Below are positions 1 to 8,543 of a stretch of 64,000 nucleotides of DNA, in pieces. Origin of the DNA: Streptomyces lacrimifluminis (lineage in GTDB: Bacteria; Actinomycetota; Actinomycetes; Streptomycetales; Streptomycetaceae); NCBI RefSeq assembly GCF_014646095.1, contig NZ_BMMU01000024.1, forward strand, positions 62,001 through 126,000, written 5' to 3'. Position numbers and translations under genes: made by a program. The number at the start of each line of letters is the position of its first letter. The first letter of the stretch is position 1. A model generated the notes under the pieces. It was not told the DNA's origin and did not search any database. It saw nothing but the letters and a program-made list of their open reading frames with translations.

Positions 1-59
1 GCCTCGCCGAACACCTCCGGGAGGCGATCACGGCGAACGCGGCCCGGCACGGTTCATAA
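1..59 (+). CDS. 3' end of an upstream gene, possibly a MerR/TipAS-type regulator
   Basis: The third frame is open from the window edge to a TAA at 57-59 and encodes a last helix reading about LAEHLREAITANAARHGS. An amphipathic C-terminal helix with the pattern A-I-x-A-N-A is what I remember from TipAS drug-binding domains of MerR regulators. In S. coelicolor tipA lies next to a YbjQ-family gene, as here. Only 18 residues are visible, so the family call is a guess from synteny; the coding end itself is better supported. Confidence 0.4.
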   Translation, partial: LAEHLREAITANAARHGS

Positions 60-74
60 CCCCCTGGCCCGGGG

Positions 75-440
75 TCACTCCCGGGCCAGGACCACCGCGG
101 TCCCGTACGCGCACACCTCCGTGCCCACGTCCTGCGCGTCCGTCACGTCGAAGCGGAACGCCAGCACACCGTTGGCGCCACGCGCGCGTGCCTGCTCGAC
201 CAGACGGTCCATCGCCTGATTGCGCGTCTCGACCAGCGTCTTCGTCAGGCCCTTCAACTCGCCGCCGATCATCGACTTCAGCCCGGCCCCGATCTGGCTG
301 CCGATGTGTCGCGACCGTACGGTCAGTCCGAAGACCTCACCGATGACCTGCTCGACCCGGTGGCCGGGGATGTCGTTCGTCGTCACGACGAGGACGTCGG
401 ACTGAGGTCCCTGGCCGCCGCCGTACTCTTCGATGCCCAT
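75..440 (-). CDS. YbjQ/UPF0145 family heavy-metal-binding-like protein
   Basis: This 121-residue protein has the UPF0145 signature: an N-terminal VVTTNDIPG strand, a central stretch around GEVFGLTVRS and SMIGGELKGLTK, then ETRNQAMDRLVEQARARGANGV and a final beta segment. The family forms small pentameric oligomers and its biochemical role is unclear. I chose the ATG at 440 because GTGAGG lies just upstream and the homologous region begins directly after it; the frame stays open further upstream without family similarity. It is divergent from the DedA gene, with 136 bp between them, and its stop is only 15 bp from the end of the preceding plus-strand gene. Confidence 0.85.
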   Translation of the reverse strand: MGIEEYGGGQGPQSDVLVVTTNDIPGHRVEQVIGEVFGLTVRSRHIGSQIGAGLKSMIGGELKGLTKTLVETRNQAMDRLVEQARARGANGVLAFRFDVTDAQDVGTEVCAYGTAVVLARE

Positions 441-576
441 AACCTCACAGGGTGGCCCCAGTTGCCGCAGAGCGCACCCCGAAGTGGCGCATGGAGGCTG
501 AGGGAACCTGGAGGGGCTCCCTTGCGTTGATAGCTTTGGCCCCCTCACCTCTGCCAAGCCTCAGGAGCCCGGAACA

Positions 577-1491
577 GTGACGACGCTTGCCCTCGGACCG
601 AGCTGGCTGGATCCGGACTACCTGTTGGACCAGTTCGGCATCTGGGGTCTGCTCCTGATCGTGTTCGCCGAGTCCGGTCTGCTCATCGGCTTCTTCCTGC
701 CCGGTGACTCACTGCTGTTCACGGCGGGCCTGCTGATCACCGCGGGCACGCTGGACTTCCCCCTGTGGGGAGCGGTCGTCCTCATCTGCGTCGCCGCGAT
801 CCTCGGCGACCAGGCGGGCTACATGTTCGGCAAGAAGGTCGGCCCGTCGCTCTTCAACCGGCCGGACTCCCGCCTCTTCAAGCAGGAGAACGTCACCAAG
901 GCCCACGAGTTCTTCGAGAAGTACGGCCCGAAGTCCCTGGTCCTGGCCCGCTTCGTGCCCATCGTGCGCACCTTCACGCCGATCATCGCCGGCGTCAGCG
1001 GCATGAAGTACCGCTCGTTCCTCGTCTTCAACGTCCTCGGCGGCATCCTCTGGGGCGCGGGCGTCACCCTGCTCGGCTCCTGGCTCGGCAACATCGACTT
1101 CGTCAAGAAGAACATCGAACCGATCCTGCTGCTGATCGTCCTCGTCTCGGTCCTCCCTATCGTCATCGAGTTCGCCCGAGCCCGCAGCAAGGCCAAGAAG
1201 AACCCGCCCCAGCAGCCCCAGCGACCCGAGCCCCCGGCCCAGCAGCAGTACCCGCCGGCCCCCATGGACGACGCGACGACCCAGCTCCGCCGCGTCCCCC
1301 CGGCCCAGCAGCAGGACGAGTACCCGCAGCAGTACGGCGGCCAGAACCAGGGCTACGACCAGAACCAGTACTACGACCAGAACCAGTACTACGACCAGCA
1401 GCCCTACGCCCAGCAGTACCCCCAGGGCTACCAGCAGGACCAGCAGCAGTACCCGTACGGCAACCAGAACAACGGCTACCCCCAGAACTGA
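577..1491 (+). CDS. DedA family membrane protein with Gln/Tyr-rich tail
   Basis: This 304-residue protein belongs to the DedA/SNARE-associated membrane family, linked to undecaprenyl-phosphate or lipid translocation and membrane homeostasis. Residues about 15-205 hold the hydrophobic core, with the family motifs ESGLLIGFFLPGDSLLF near the N-terminus and F-x-R-F-x-P-x-x-R (ARFVPIVRTFTP) in the middle. From about residue 210 to the end it carries a low-complexity cytoplasmic tail rich in Gln, Pro and Tyr, including two adjacent QNQYYD copies. The GTG start follows AGGAG. Typical DedA proteins are near 200-220 residues, so the tail accounts for the extra length. The gene is followed by a dispersed intergenic repeat and convergent with the ThrE-like gene. 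Confidence 0.9.
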   Translation: MTTLALGPSWLDPDYLLDQFGIWGLLLIVFAESGLLIGFFLPGDSLLFTAGLLITAGTLDFPLWGAVVLICVAAILGDQAGYMFGKKVGPSLFNRPDSRLFKQENVTKAHEFFEKYGPKSLVLARFVPIVRTFTPIIAGVSGMKYRSFLVFNVLGGILWGAGVTLLGSWLGNIDFVKKNIEPILLLIVLVSVLPIVIEFARARSKAKKNPPQQPQRPEPPAQQQYPPAPMDDATTQLRRVPPAQQQDEYPQQYGGQNQGYDQNQYYDQNQYYDQQPYAQQYPQGYQQDQQQYPYGNQNNGYPQN

Positions 1492-1500
1492 CGGCTGGGG

Positions 1501-1580
1501 CCACCCACCCAGGGGCGCGGGGCTGTGACATGTGCGGCCCCGCCGCGTGGGCGCGACAAGCCTCCACGCACCCGCACCCG
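1501..1580 (+). repeat. Intergenic dispersed repeat, copy 1 of 3
   Basis: The core from 1511 (AGGGGCGCGGGGCTGTGACA onward, about 47 bases) recurs at 57361 and 58957 with only two variable positions among the three copies. It contains a short hairpin GCGGC-CCC-GCCGC. Here it sits 19 bp after the DedA stop and before the end of the convergent ThrE-like gene, so it could act as a terminator. The homology fades into GCACCCGC-type sequence at the right edge. Confidence 0.85.
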
Positions 1581-1636
1581 CCCCACACAGCCCCCCGAGT
1601 TCCCAGGCGCCCAATGCCAAGCGAACGTACCCGGAA

Positions 1637-3343
1637 CTAGAACCCTCGCGTCCGCTTGGCGGCCCGCCTGCCCCCGGCGGAGCCGCTCGGCACCCTCAGG
1701 AACAACCGCGAGATCTCCGACCCCAGATTCACCCCGATGGCGATGGCCATAGCCAGCGCCGCCGCCTGGGACAGTGAGACCAACCCCGCGTCCATGTCGT
1801 TCTGCGCGATCGACAACAGCCCGAAATACGTCGCCGACCCCGGCAGCAGGGGCCCGATCGCCGCCGTCGTGTACGGCAGGGCCGACGCGTACCGGTACCG
1901 CGACAGCAACTGGCCGAACAGCCCGACCAGCCCCGCCGCGACGGCCGTCGACGCCACCGGTGAGAAGCCGCCGGTGTAGTGCATCGCGCCGTACACGCTC
2001 CACGCCACACCGCCGTTGAGCGTCACGACGAGCACGGTGGAACGTTCTTGCTGGAGCAGGACCGCGAAGGTCAGCGACAGCAGCATGGACGCGCCGATCT
2101 GCCACAGCGGCCGCTCCACGCTCCCCAGCGCCGCGTCCGGATTGAGCTCGGCGCCCAGCTTCACGCCGAAGTACAGGATCAGCAGCACCCCGACGACGAT
2201 GCCCACGAAGAAGTACATGACCTCCAGCAGGCGCGCGGACGCGGTGATGTAGAACCCGGTCAGCCCGTCCTGCACCCCGGCCACCAGCGCCCGCCCGGGC
2301 AGCAGCGCGAACAGCCCACCGGTGACCACGGCGGACGCCTTCACATCCACGTGCGCGGCCGTCAGCGCGACCCCGATCGCGGCCGGTGGCATCGCGGCCA
2401 CCGTGAACTGGTAGAACTCCGGCAGCCCGCGCCCCGCGCACAGCCACGCCAGCCGGTCGCCCAGCATCGCGCCGAGCGCCGCCGCCACGAACACGACCAG
2501 GTCACCGCCGACGAGCACGGAGGCGGCACCCGCGAGCAGCCCGGCGGCCACGGTGAGCCCCCAGCCGGGATACGGGTGCCGGTTGCGCCGGATCTCCGCA
2601 AGGCGCCTGTAAGCCTCTTCCAGAGACGTGGCGGTCTCCGAGTCGCTCAGGTCGTCCACAAGCCGGTAGACGGCCGCCAGGCGCGTGTAGTCGGTGCCCC
2701 GGCGCCGGACCGTCCGTGACGCCGTCACCGGATCCTCGACGAGCGAGGGCTGGTACGAGATCGACAGGAGGGTGAAGGTGACGTTCGGCTCGCAGCGGTC
2801 GAGGCCGTACGACCGGCAGACGGCGAACATGGCCGCCTCCACGTCCTCGGCACCCTCGCCGCCCGCGAGCAGCAGTTCGCCGATGCGCAGCGTCAGGTCG
2901 AGCACGCGCGGGACGGCAGGCCCGTCCTCCTCGGCCGCCTTCTGCAGCCGTTCCGGCGCGGGCCGCTCGGCCACCGGCATCCGCAGCATCGTGCGCATCC
3001 GGTCCTGCCAGGGCACGTCTGTGGTGAGAGTCACCACAGGGATACCCAGGGGAGGCGTGAACGCGGGAGCCCGATACGTACGCGGGGTGCTGAAGGCCGA
3101 GGCCGGTCCACCGGCATCGCCGACGGGCGGCTGCGGAACGTCGAGACCGTCCGGCAGCGCGAACTCGGAGGTCGTCTCGGCCTCACCGACGGCAGGCTTC
3201 GGCGGGGCCATCCCCTGGGGAAGCGCGAACTCGGAGGTGGTGGACGACTCCCCGTCGCCGCCAGGCGAGGCCGAACCTCCGCGGGGAATCGCGTAGACGC
3301 CCCTGGCCTCGTGCGATACCGGCCTGCGGTCCTCGTCCGTCAC
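1637..3343 (-). CDS. ThrE-like threonine/serine exporter family membrane protein
   Basis: This 568-residue protein matches the actinobacterial threonine/serine exporter family, which carries both halves (the ThrE N-terminal domain and the C-terminal YjjB-like domain) in one chain. Residues about 145-270 are the soluble N-terminal portion (ILDLTLRIGELLLAGGEGAEDVEAAM-type). Roughly ten hydrophobic segments follow from about 275 to 545. The first 80 residues are a polar extension holding two copies of a 22-residue unit starting TTSEFALP. The GTG start at 3343 is preceded by AGGGAG. The gene lies 117 bp downstream of ppa on the same strand, separated from it by a strong palindrome, so it may be transcribed from its own promoter. 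Confidence 0.88.
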   Translation of the reverse strand: MTDEDRRPVSHEARGVYAIPRGGSASPGGDGESSTTSEFALPQGMAPPKPAVGEAETTSEFALPDGLDVPQPPVGDAGGPASAFSTPRTYRAPAFTPPLGIPVVTLTTDVPWQDRMRTMLRMPVAERPAPERLQKAAEEDGPAVPRVLDLTLRIGELLLAGGEGAEDVEAAMFAVCRSYGLDRCEPNVTFTLLSISYQPSLVEDPVTASRTVRRRGTDYTRLAAVYRLVDDLSDSETATSLEEAYRRLAEIRRNRHPYPGWGLTVAAGLLAGAASVLVGGDLVVFVAAALGAMLGDRLAWLCAGRGLPEFYQFTVAAMPPAAIGVALTAAHVDVKASAVVTGGLFALLPGRALVAGVQDGLTGFYITASARLLEVMYFFVGIVVGVLLILYFGVKLGAELNPDAALGSVERPLWQIGASMLLSLTFAVLLQQERSTVLVVTLNGGVAWSVYGAMHYTGGFSPVASTAVAAGLVGLFGQLLSRYRYASALPYTTAAIGPLLPGSATYFGLLSIAQNDMDAGLVSLSQAAALAMAIAIGVNLGSEISRLFLRVPSGSAGGRRAAKRTRGF

Positions 3344-3406
3344 TCCGTGTCGCTCCCTGCGCGCGCCCCTCCAGTACGCCTTTCAGTATGCGCACAGACA
3401 CACGAA

Positions 3407-3434
3407 CGGGCCGCACGCGTACGCGTGCGGCCCG
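3407..3434 (-). terminator. 28-bp perfect palindrome downstream of ppa
   Basis: The sequence from 3407 to 3434 is perfectly palindromic (arms CGGGCCGCACGCGT and its complement). It starts 27 bp after the ppa stop codon in the minus direction and would form a 12-14 bp GC-rich hairpin, consistent with a terminator separating ppa from the exporter gene. Confidence 0.7.
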
Positions 3435-3460
3435 CTGAGCGTCACGGGGACGGAGAGGCC

Positions 3461-3952
3461 TCAGTGGCCGCCCTGCTCCTTGAGGCGCTTGTACGACCGC
3501 TCGATCTCGGCCTCGGCCTCGGTGCGGCCCACCCAGTTGGCGCCCTCGACGGACTTGCCGGGCTCCAGGTCCTTGTAGACCTCGAAGAAGTGCTGGATCT
3601 CCAGACGGTCGAACTCCGACACGTGGTGGATGTCCCGCAGGTGCTCCACGCGCGGGTCGTGCGCGGGCACGCACAGCAGCTTGTCGTCGCCGCCGGCCTC
3701 GTCCGTCATCCGGAACATGCCGATCGCGCGGCACTGGATGAGGCAGCCGGGGAACGTCGGCTCGTCCAGGATGACCAGCGCGTCCAGCGGGTCGCCGTCC
3801 TCGCCGAGGGTGTTCTCGACGAAGCCGTAGTCGGCCGGGTAACTGGTCGAGGTGAAGAGGCGACGGTCCAGACGGATCCGACCGGTCTCGTGGTCCACCT
3901 CGTACTTGTTCCGTGAACCCTTCGGAATCTCGATCGTGACGTCGAACTCCAC
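3461..3952 (-). CDS. ppa: Inorganic pyrophosphatase
   Basis: This soluble family I pyrophosphatase hydrolyses PPi to orthophosphate, pulling biosynthetic reactions forward. It is 163 residues long, normal for the bacterial enzyme. Visible landmarks are EIPKGSRNKYEVD at the N-terminus, YPADYGFVENTLGEDGDPLDALV with the metal-binding aspartates of the D-x-D-P-x-D signature, and the later KDLEPGKSVEG segment. The GTG start at 3952 is preferred over an ATG five codons upstream because GGAGGAG lies 6-7 bases before it and the protein then begins with the conserved VEFDVTIEIPKG. It is divergent from the carboxypeptidase gene, with 85 bp in between. Confidence 0.97.
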   Translation of the reverse strand: MEFDVTIEIPKGSRNKYEVDHETGRIRLDRRLFTSTSYPADYGFVENTLGEDGDPLDALVILDEPTFPGCLIQCRAIGMFRMTDEAGGDDKLLCVPAHDPRVEHLRDIHHVSEFDRLEIQHFFEVYKDLEPGKSVEGANWVGRTEAEAEIERSYKRLKEQGGH

Positions 3953-4037
3953 CGGTGGCTCCTCCATGATCAGCACATAGTTCGGGTGGTTAAGTGTCCC
4001 TCACGCAGGTGTGTGATCGCGAAAGGGGCTGGTGGTC

Positions 4038-5798
4038 GTGCCAGAGCTGAGGCCTTGGCGGGCCGCGAGGCCACGGGTGGCGCGGCTCGCGCGCACCGTA
4101 CGACCCCGTCTCACCCGGGCCACGGCAACGGTGAAACCCCAGCTCGGACGGGCAAGGGCAGCCGTGAAACCGCAACTCGAACGAGCGACGGCGACGGTCA
4201 GACCGCAACTCGAACGAGCCGGACGAGCCACGGCCGCAGTGAAACCCAGGGTCGTGAGGATCACACGGACTGTCGGCCCGAGGCTCGCCGCCCTCCCGAG
4301 GCCGAAGCCCCTGACGACCTTCTCGCTGTCGACGCCGAAGACCCTGCGGACCTGGCACTACACCGCCGGCGCCGCCACCGCCGGACTGGCGTTGACCGCC
4401 GGCGTGGTGACCGCGGCAGGCCCCTGGGACTCCTCCGGCCAGCGTACGGCCGAGCGGGACTGGGCCGCCGTCCAGGAGCGATCCGGTGGTACAGATCACG
4501 GTCGTAATTCCGGTACGTCCGACACCTCGGCCACCTCCGGTACGTCGGCCGGGGCGCCCGCACCCGCGCCGAGCGCCCCCTCCGTACTGACCGGCCTCGG
4601 CAGCGCCACCGGCACCCTGCGGGCGGCACCCGCCGGAAAGACCCTCGCGGCCGTCCTGGACCCGCTCCTGAAGAACCCCGCGCTCGGCACCCGCCGGACG
4701 GCCGCCGTCGTCGACGTCGCCACCGGGAAGCGCCTGTACGGCCTGGGGGCGGGCGAGGCGCTCGTCCCGGCCTCGACCACGAAGATCGCCACGGCCGTCG
4801 CCGCGCTCTCCGCGATGGGCGCCGACCACCGCCTCACCACCCGGGCCGCCCTGGAGCCCGACACCGACGAACTCGTCCTGGTCGGCGGCGGCGACCCCAC
4901 CCTGACGGCCCGTACGGACCCGGAGGGCTGGGCGAGCCTGCGCACCCTGGCCGACTCGACGGCCGCCGCCCTGACCGAGCGCGGCGTACGCCAGGTGACG
5001 CTGTCGTACGACACCACGCTCTACGCGGGCCCGGAACTCCACCCGATCGGGGCCGACAACGGCGGCAACATCGCCCTGGTCACCGCGCTGATGGTCGACG
5101 AGGCCCGCATGAACGACTCGACCAGTGGAACGGCCGACCGCAGCACCGAGCCGGCGGCGGACGCGGCCCGCACCTTCGCGACCCTGCTGGCGAAGCACGG
5201 CATCAAGGCGACCTCCCCCGGCCCGTCCAAGGCCACGGGCCGCGCGACCACCCTCGCGAAGGTCTCGTCGCCGCCGCTCTCCGCCCTTGTCGAGCGGATG
5301 CTGACCAACAGCGACAACGACCTCGCGGAGGCCCTCGCCCGTCAGACCGCGCTCGCCACGGGCGTCCGGCCCGACTTCGCGGGCGGCGCCCGGGCCATCC
5401 GTGCCCAGCTGGCGAAGCTCGGACTGCCCTTGTCCGGCACCCGTTTCGCGGACGGCAGCGGCCTGAACCGCGCCGACCTACTCACCCCGAACCTCCTCAC
5501 GGCCCTCCTGGCCAAGGCCGGCGACCCGTCCCACCCCGAACTCCGCGCGGCCCTAACGGGCCTCCCGGTGGCGGGCTTCACGGGCACCCTGAGCGCCCGC
5601 TACACGGACGGCGCGGCAGGCGTCGTACGGGCCAAGACAGGCACCCTGACCGGCGTGAACGCCCTGGCGGGCACGGTCGTCGACCGTGACGGCCGCCTTC
5701 TGGCGTTCGCGTTCCTGACCGCCAACACCGCGAGCAGGGACGCGGCCCAAACAGCGCTGGACCGCATGGCAACAGCCCTGGCCGCCTGCGGTTGCTGA
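4038..5798 (+). CDS. Membrane-anchored D-alanyl-D-alanine carboxypeptidase (PBP4/Dac type)
   Basis: This protein has the class C low-molecular-weight penicillin-binding protein layout (DacB/PBP4 family), acting on peptidoglycan pentapeptides outside the membrane. Active-site motifs are S-T-T-K (serine about residue 246), S-D-N and K-T-G-T. A single transmembrane segment lies near residues 108-127, followed by a Ser/Thr/Gly-rich linker. The cytoplasmic N-terminus is unusual: about six degenerate 11-residue units of the form A-T-V-K/R-P-Q-L-x-R-A between residues 17 and 85. I chose the GTG at 4038 because AAAGGGG sits nine bases upstream; an in-frame GTG at 4032 is closer than ideal. An intergenic repeat region follows the stop. 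Confidence 0.88.
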   Translation: MPELRPWRAARPRVARLARTVRPRLTRATATVKPQLGRARAAVKPQLERATATVRPQLERAGRATAAVKPRVVRITRTVGPRLAALPRPKPLTTFSLSTPKTLRTWHYTAGAATAGLALTAGVVTAAGPWDSSGQRTAERDWAAVQERSGGTDHGRNSGTSDTSATSGTSAGAPAPAPSAPSVLTGLGSATGTLRAAPAGKTLAAVLDPLLKNPALGTRRTAAVVDVATGKRLYGLGAGEALVPASTTKIATAVAALSAMGADHRLTTRAALEPDTDELVLVGGGDPTLTARTDPEGWASLRTLADSTAAALTERGVRQVTLSYDTTLYAGPELHPIGADNGGNIALVTALMVDEARMNDSTSGTADRSTEPAADAARTFATLLAKHGIKATSPGPSKATGRATTLAKVSSPPLSALVERMLTNSDNDLAEALARQTALATGVRPDFAGGARAIRAQLAKLGLPLSGTRFADGSGLNRADLLTPNLLTALLAKAGDPSHPELRAALTGLPVAGFTGTLSARYTDGAAGVVRAKTGTLTGVNALAGTVVDRDGRLLAFAFLTANTASRDAAQTALDRMATALAACGC

Positions 5799-6105
5799 CC
5801 GCTCCGGTGGGCTGACGGTGGCTTCGTCCGGGGGCCGGTGGGGGCCGGCCGCGCAGTTCCCCGCGCCCTTCGGGCGCGGTCCCCGCATCCCTGCCCGCTG
5901 TGCCGCCGTGGACAGCCACTCCGCACCGGCACCCCCGCTGTGGGCAGTCGTTCCGCAGGGCGATGGGGGTCCCCCCGGTCGAGCGAAGCCGAGACTGGGG
6001 GAGGGTGGGCGCAGCGGGCAACGCCGGGTGCCGATCCAGCAGGGCCCGGCCCTCGCCGACCTCGCCACCCTGCCCCAGGCGGAGCCGCTCCCGTACGGTT
6101 GACGC
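5799..6105. other. Intergenic region made largely of Streptomyces-type repeats
   Basis: No credible gene is visible in these 307 bp. The left part (about 5843-5885) has GCGCAGTTCCCCGCGCCC followed by an 8-bp hairpin. The right part (about 5935-6025) has a hairpin built from GGGGGTCCCCCC and GACTGGGGGAG separated by GAGCGAAGCC. I recall both as common intergenic motifs in Streptomyces. The last 12 bases before the next gene hold a TACGGT box at leaderless spacing. Confidence 0.6.
5861..5879 (+). terminator. Hairpin after the carboxypeptidase gene
   Basis: CCGCGCCC-TTC-GGGCGCGG forms an 8-bp perfect stem with a 3-base loop, about 60 bp after the stop codon. It has no U-tract, as is usual in high-GC actinomycetes. 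Confidence 0.5.
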
Positions 6106-7239
6106 ATGACGAGCATCGGTGGTGCTGCATCTGCTGGGATGGTCGACTGGAATCTCGCGGTGGCGACCGCGACCCGGCTGGTACGGCCGGGACCAGAGGT
6201 GAGCCGTGACGAGGCGCGGGCCATCGTCGCGGAACTGCGCCGGCACGCGAAGGCGTCGGAGGAGCATGTCCGGGGCTTCACCCGGATGGGAGGCGACGCC
6301 GCCCACGACACCCCCGTACTCGTCGTCGACCGCCCCGGCTGGGTACGGGCGAACGTCGCCGGGTTCCGTGAGGTGCTCAGGCCCCTGCTGGACAAGATGC
6401 AGGAGCGGCGCGGGAGTTCACCGGGCGGGGCCGTTTTCGGCGCGGTAGGCGGCAAGGTCACCGGTGTCGAACTGGGCATGCTGCTGTCGTTCCTGTCGTC
6501 CCGTGTCCTCGGCCAGTACGAGACCTTCGCCCCGGCCACCCGCGAACTCCCGGCGGGCGCGAACGGCGGCGGCAGGCTGCTCCTCGTCGCGCCGAACATC
6601 GTCCATGTGGAGCGCGAACTCGACGTACAGCCCCACGACTTCAGGCTCTGGGTGTGTCTGCACGAGGAGACGCACCGCACCCAGTTCACGGGCGTGCCCT
6701 GGCTGCGCGACCACCTGGAGGGCGAAATCCAGTCGTTCTTGGGGGAGACGGAAGTCGACCCCATGACGTTCCTGGAGCGCATCCGGGAGGCCGCGCAGTC
6801 CCTCGCGGGCGGCAGGCCGGAGGGCGAGGAGGACGACGGCGGGCGTTCCCTGGTGGAGCTGGTGCAGACGCCGGCCCAGCGGGAGATCCTCGGCCGGCTC
6901 ACCGCTGTCATGTCCCTCCTGGAGGGGCACGCCGACTTCGTGATGGACGGGGTGGGCCCCGCGGTGGTGCCCTCCGTCGCCGAGATCCGGGAGAAGTTCC
7001 AGCAACGACGGGCCAAGGGCGCCTCACGGCTGGACCTCGCCCTGCGCAAGCTGCTCGGTCTGGACGCCAAACTCAGGCAGTACCGTGACGGCGAACGGTT
7101 CGTCCGGGCCGTCGTCGACCAGGTCGGCATGGACGGCTTCAACCGCGTATGGACCTCCCCGAACACCCTTCCTACTAAGGCGGAGATCGCCAAACCGGCG
7201 GACTGGGTCGCGCGGGTGCACCGCAAGGCGGACCAGTAA
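6106..7239 (+). CDS. Zinc-dependent metalloprotease-like protein (DUF2342 / F420-associated family)
   Basis: This 377-residue protein matches the actinobacterial family annotated as zinc-dependent metalloprotease or coenzyme F420 biosynthesis-associated protein. The zincin motif HEETH occurs in VCLHEETHRTQF near residue 187, and a conserved glutamate-containing helix SLLEGHADFVMDG near residue 270 could supply the third ligand. No signal peptide or membrane segment is seen, so it should be cytoplasmic. No Shine-Dalgarno sequence precedes the ATG; instead TACGGT ends six bases before it, suggesting a leaderless transcript. It is the first gene of a co-oriented run with tilS, hpt and ftsH. Its substrate is unknown. 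Confidence 0.85.
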   Translation: MTSIGGAASAGMVDWNLAVATATRLVRPGPEVSRDEARAIVAELRRHAKASEEHVRGFTRMGGDAAHDTPVLVVDRPGWVRANVAGFREVLRPLLDKMQERRGSSPGGAVFGAVGGKVTGVELGMLLSFLSSRVLGQYETFAPATRELPAGANGGGRLLLVAPNIVHVERELDVQPHDFRLWVCLHEETHRTQFTGVPWLRDHLEGEIQSFLGETEVDPMTFLERIREAAQSLAGGRPEGEEDDGGRSLVELVQTPAQREILGRLTAVMSLLEGHADFVMDGVGPAVVPSVAEIREKFQQRRAKGASRLDLALRKLLGLDAKLRQYRDGERFVRAVVDQVGMDGFNRVWTSPNTLPTKAEIAKPADWVARVHRKADQ

Positions 7240-7429
7240 GCCCTCGGAGTACCTGGTGAACGAATCCGGCCGACGGCAGGTGAACGCCCCTTCAATCACC
7301 CGTCCGAGGGACCGTGGAGCATGGGTAGGCGTGCAATGCTCGGGGAACGCCCCGTTTCTGTCACCATCTACACACTCTGAGTGACCGAAGTCGGCTCACC
7401 CCCCGAAAACTTCATGAAGGGAACCGGAC

Positions 7430-8473
7430 ATGGGTCCCCATCCTGCGGTCGCGGCGATACGCCTGGCGGTTCGCCGCGCTCTCCACGACATCCTGACCGC
7501 GCACACCCCGCCCGACAGCATCCTCCCCGGCCCCAACATCCCCAATGAGTCCGCCCCACTCGTCCTCGTGGCGTGCTCCGGCGGCGCCGACTCCATGGCG
7601 CTCGCCTCCGCTCTCGCGTTCGAAGCGCCCAAACTCGGTCTGCGCGCCGGCGGCGTCACCGTCGACCACGGTCTGCAGCCCGGCTCCGACCTCCGCGCCG
7701 ACGAGGTCGTCCTGCGCCTGACCGAACTCGGCCTCGCCCCGGTCGAGTCGATCGCCGTCGCCGTCGGCCGTGAGGGCGGCCCCGAGGCCGCCGCCCGCGA
7801 TGCCCGCTACGGCGCCCTGGACGCCGCTGCGGAGCGTCACGGCGCCACCGCGGTCCTCCTCGGCCACACCCGCGACGACCAGGCCGAGACCGTGCTGCTG
7901 GGCCTCGCCCGCGGCTCCGGCATCCGCTCCCTGTCCGGGATGGCGGCCGTCTCCGGGCGGCCGGGGGCCCCCGACCGTTACCGCAGGCCCTTCCTCCAGC
8001 TCGACCGGCAGACCGCCCGCAAGGCGTGCATGGTCCAGTCCCTCCCGGTCTGGGACGACCCGCACAACGCCGACCCCGCCTACACCCGGTCCCGGCTGCG
8101 CCACGAGGGACTGCCCGCCCTGGAGAAGGCCCTCGGCAAGGGCGTCGTCGAGGCCCTCGCCCGCACGGCCCAGCTCTCCCGTGACGACGCCGACGCCCTC
8201 GACACCTGGGCCCGCCAGGCCGAGGCCTCCGTACGGGACACGGCGGGCCTCCTGGAGTGCGCCAAGCTGTACGCCCTGCCGCCCGCCGTACGCCGCCGGA
8301 TCCTGCGCAGTGCCGCCATCGAGGCGGGCGCTCCGGCCGGTTCGCTGTTCGCCCGCCACATCGAGGAAGTCGACCGGCTGATCACCGGCTGGCGAGGTCA
8401 GGGAGCCATCAATCTCCCCGGCCGGGTCGTCGCCCAGCGGCAGGGTGGCAGACTGGTGATTCGGCAAGGCTGA
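7430..8473 (+). CDS. tilS: tRNA(Ile)-lysidine synthetase
   Basis: TilS modifies cytidine 34 of the CAU-anticodon tRNA-Ile to lysidine using ATP, which changes both codon reading and charging. The PP-loop motif SGGADS is at residues 50-55, followed by VDHGLQ and the GHTRDDQAETVLLGLARGSG helix typical of the family. At 347 residues it has the short actinobacterial architecture. The ATG is preceded by GAAGGGAA with good spacing. The neighbours hpt and ftsH immediately downstream reproduce the widely conserved tilS-hpt-ftsH order. Confidence 0.96.
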   Translation: MGPHPAVAAIRLAVRRALHDILTAHTPPDSILPGPNIPNESAPLVLVACSGGADSMALASALAFEAPKLGLRAGGVTVDHGLQPGSDLRADEVVLRLTELGLAPVESIAVAVGREGGPEAAARDARYGALDAAAERHGATAVLLGHTRDDQAETVLLGLARGSGIRSLSGMAAVSGRPGAPDRYRRPFLQLDRQTARKACMVQSLPVWDDPHNADPAYTRSRLRHEGLPALEKALGKGVVEALARTAQLSRDDADALDTWARQAEASVRDTAGLLECAKLYALPPAVRRRILRSAAIEAGAPAGSLFARHIEEVDRLITGWRGQGAINLPGRVVAQRQGGRLVIRQG

Positions 8474-8543
8474 ATCTCACCCCCTCTTCGGGGCGGGGCA
8501 GGGGTCGGCGAGCCGGGCGAATGGCGACGGGCGACCGAAAGTG

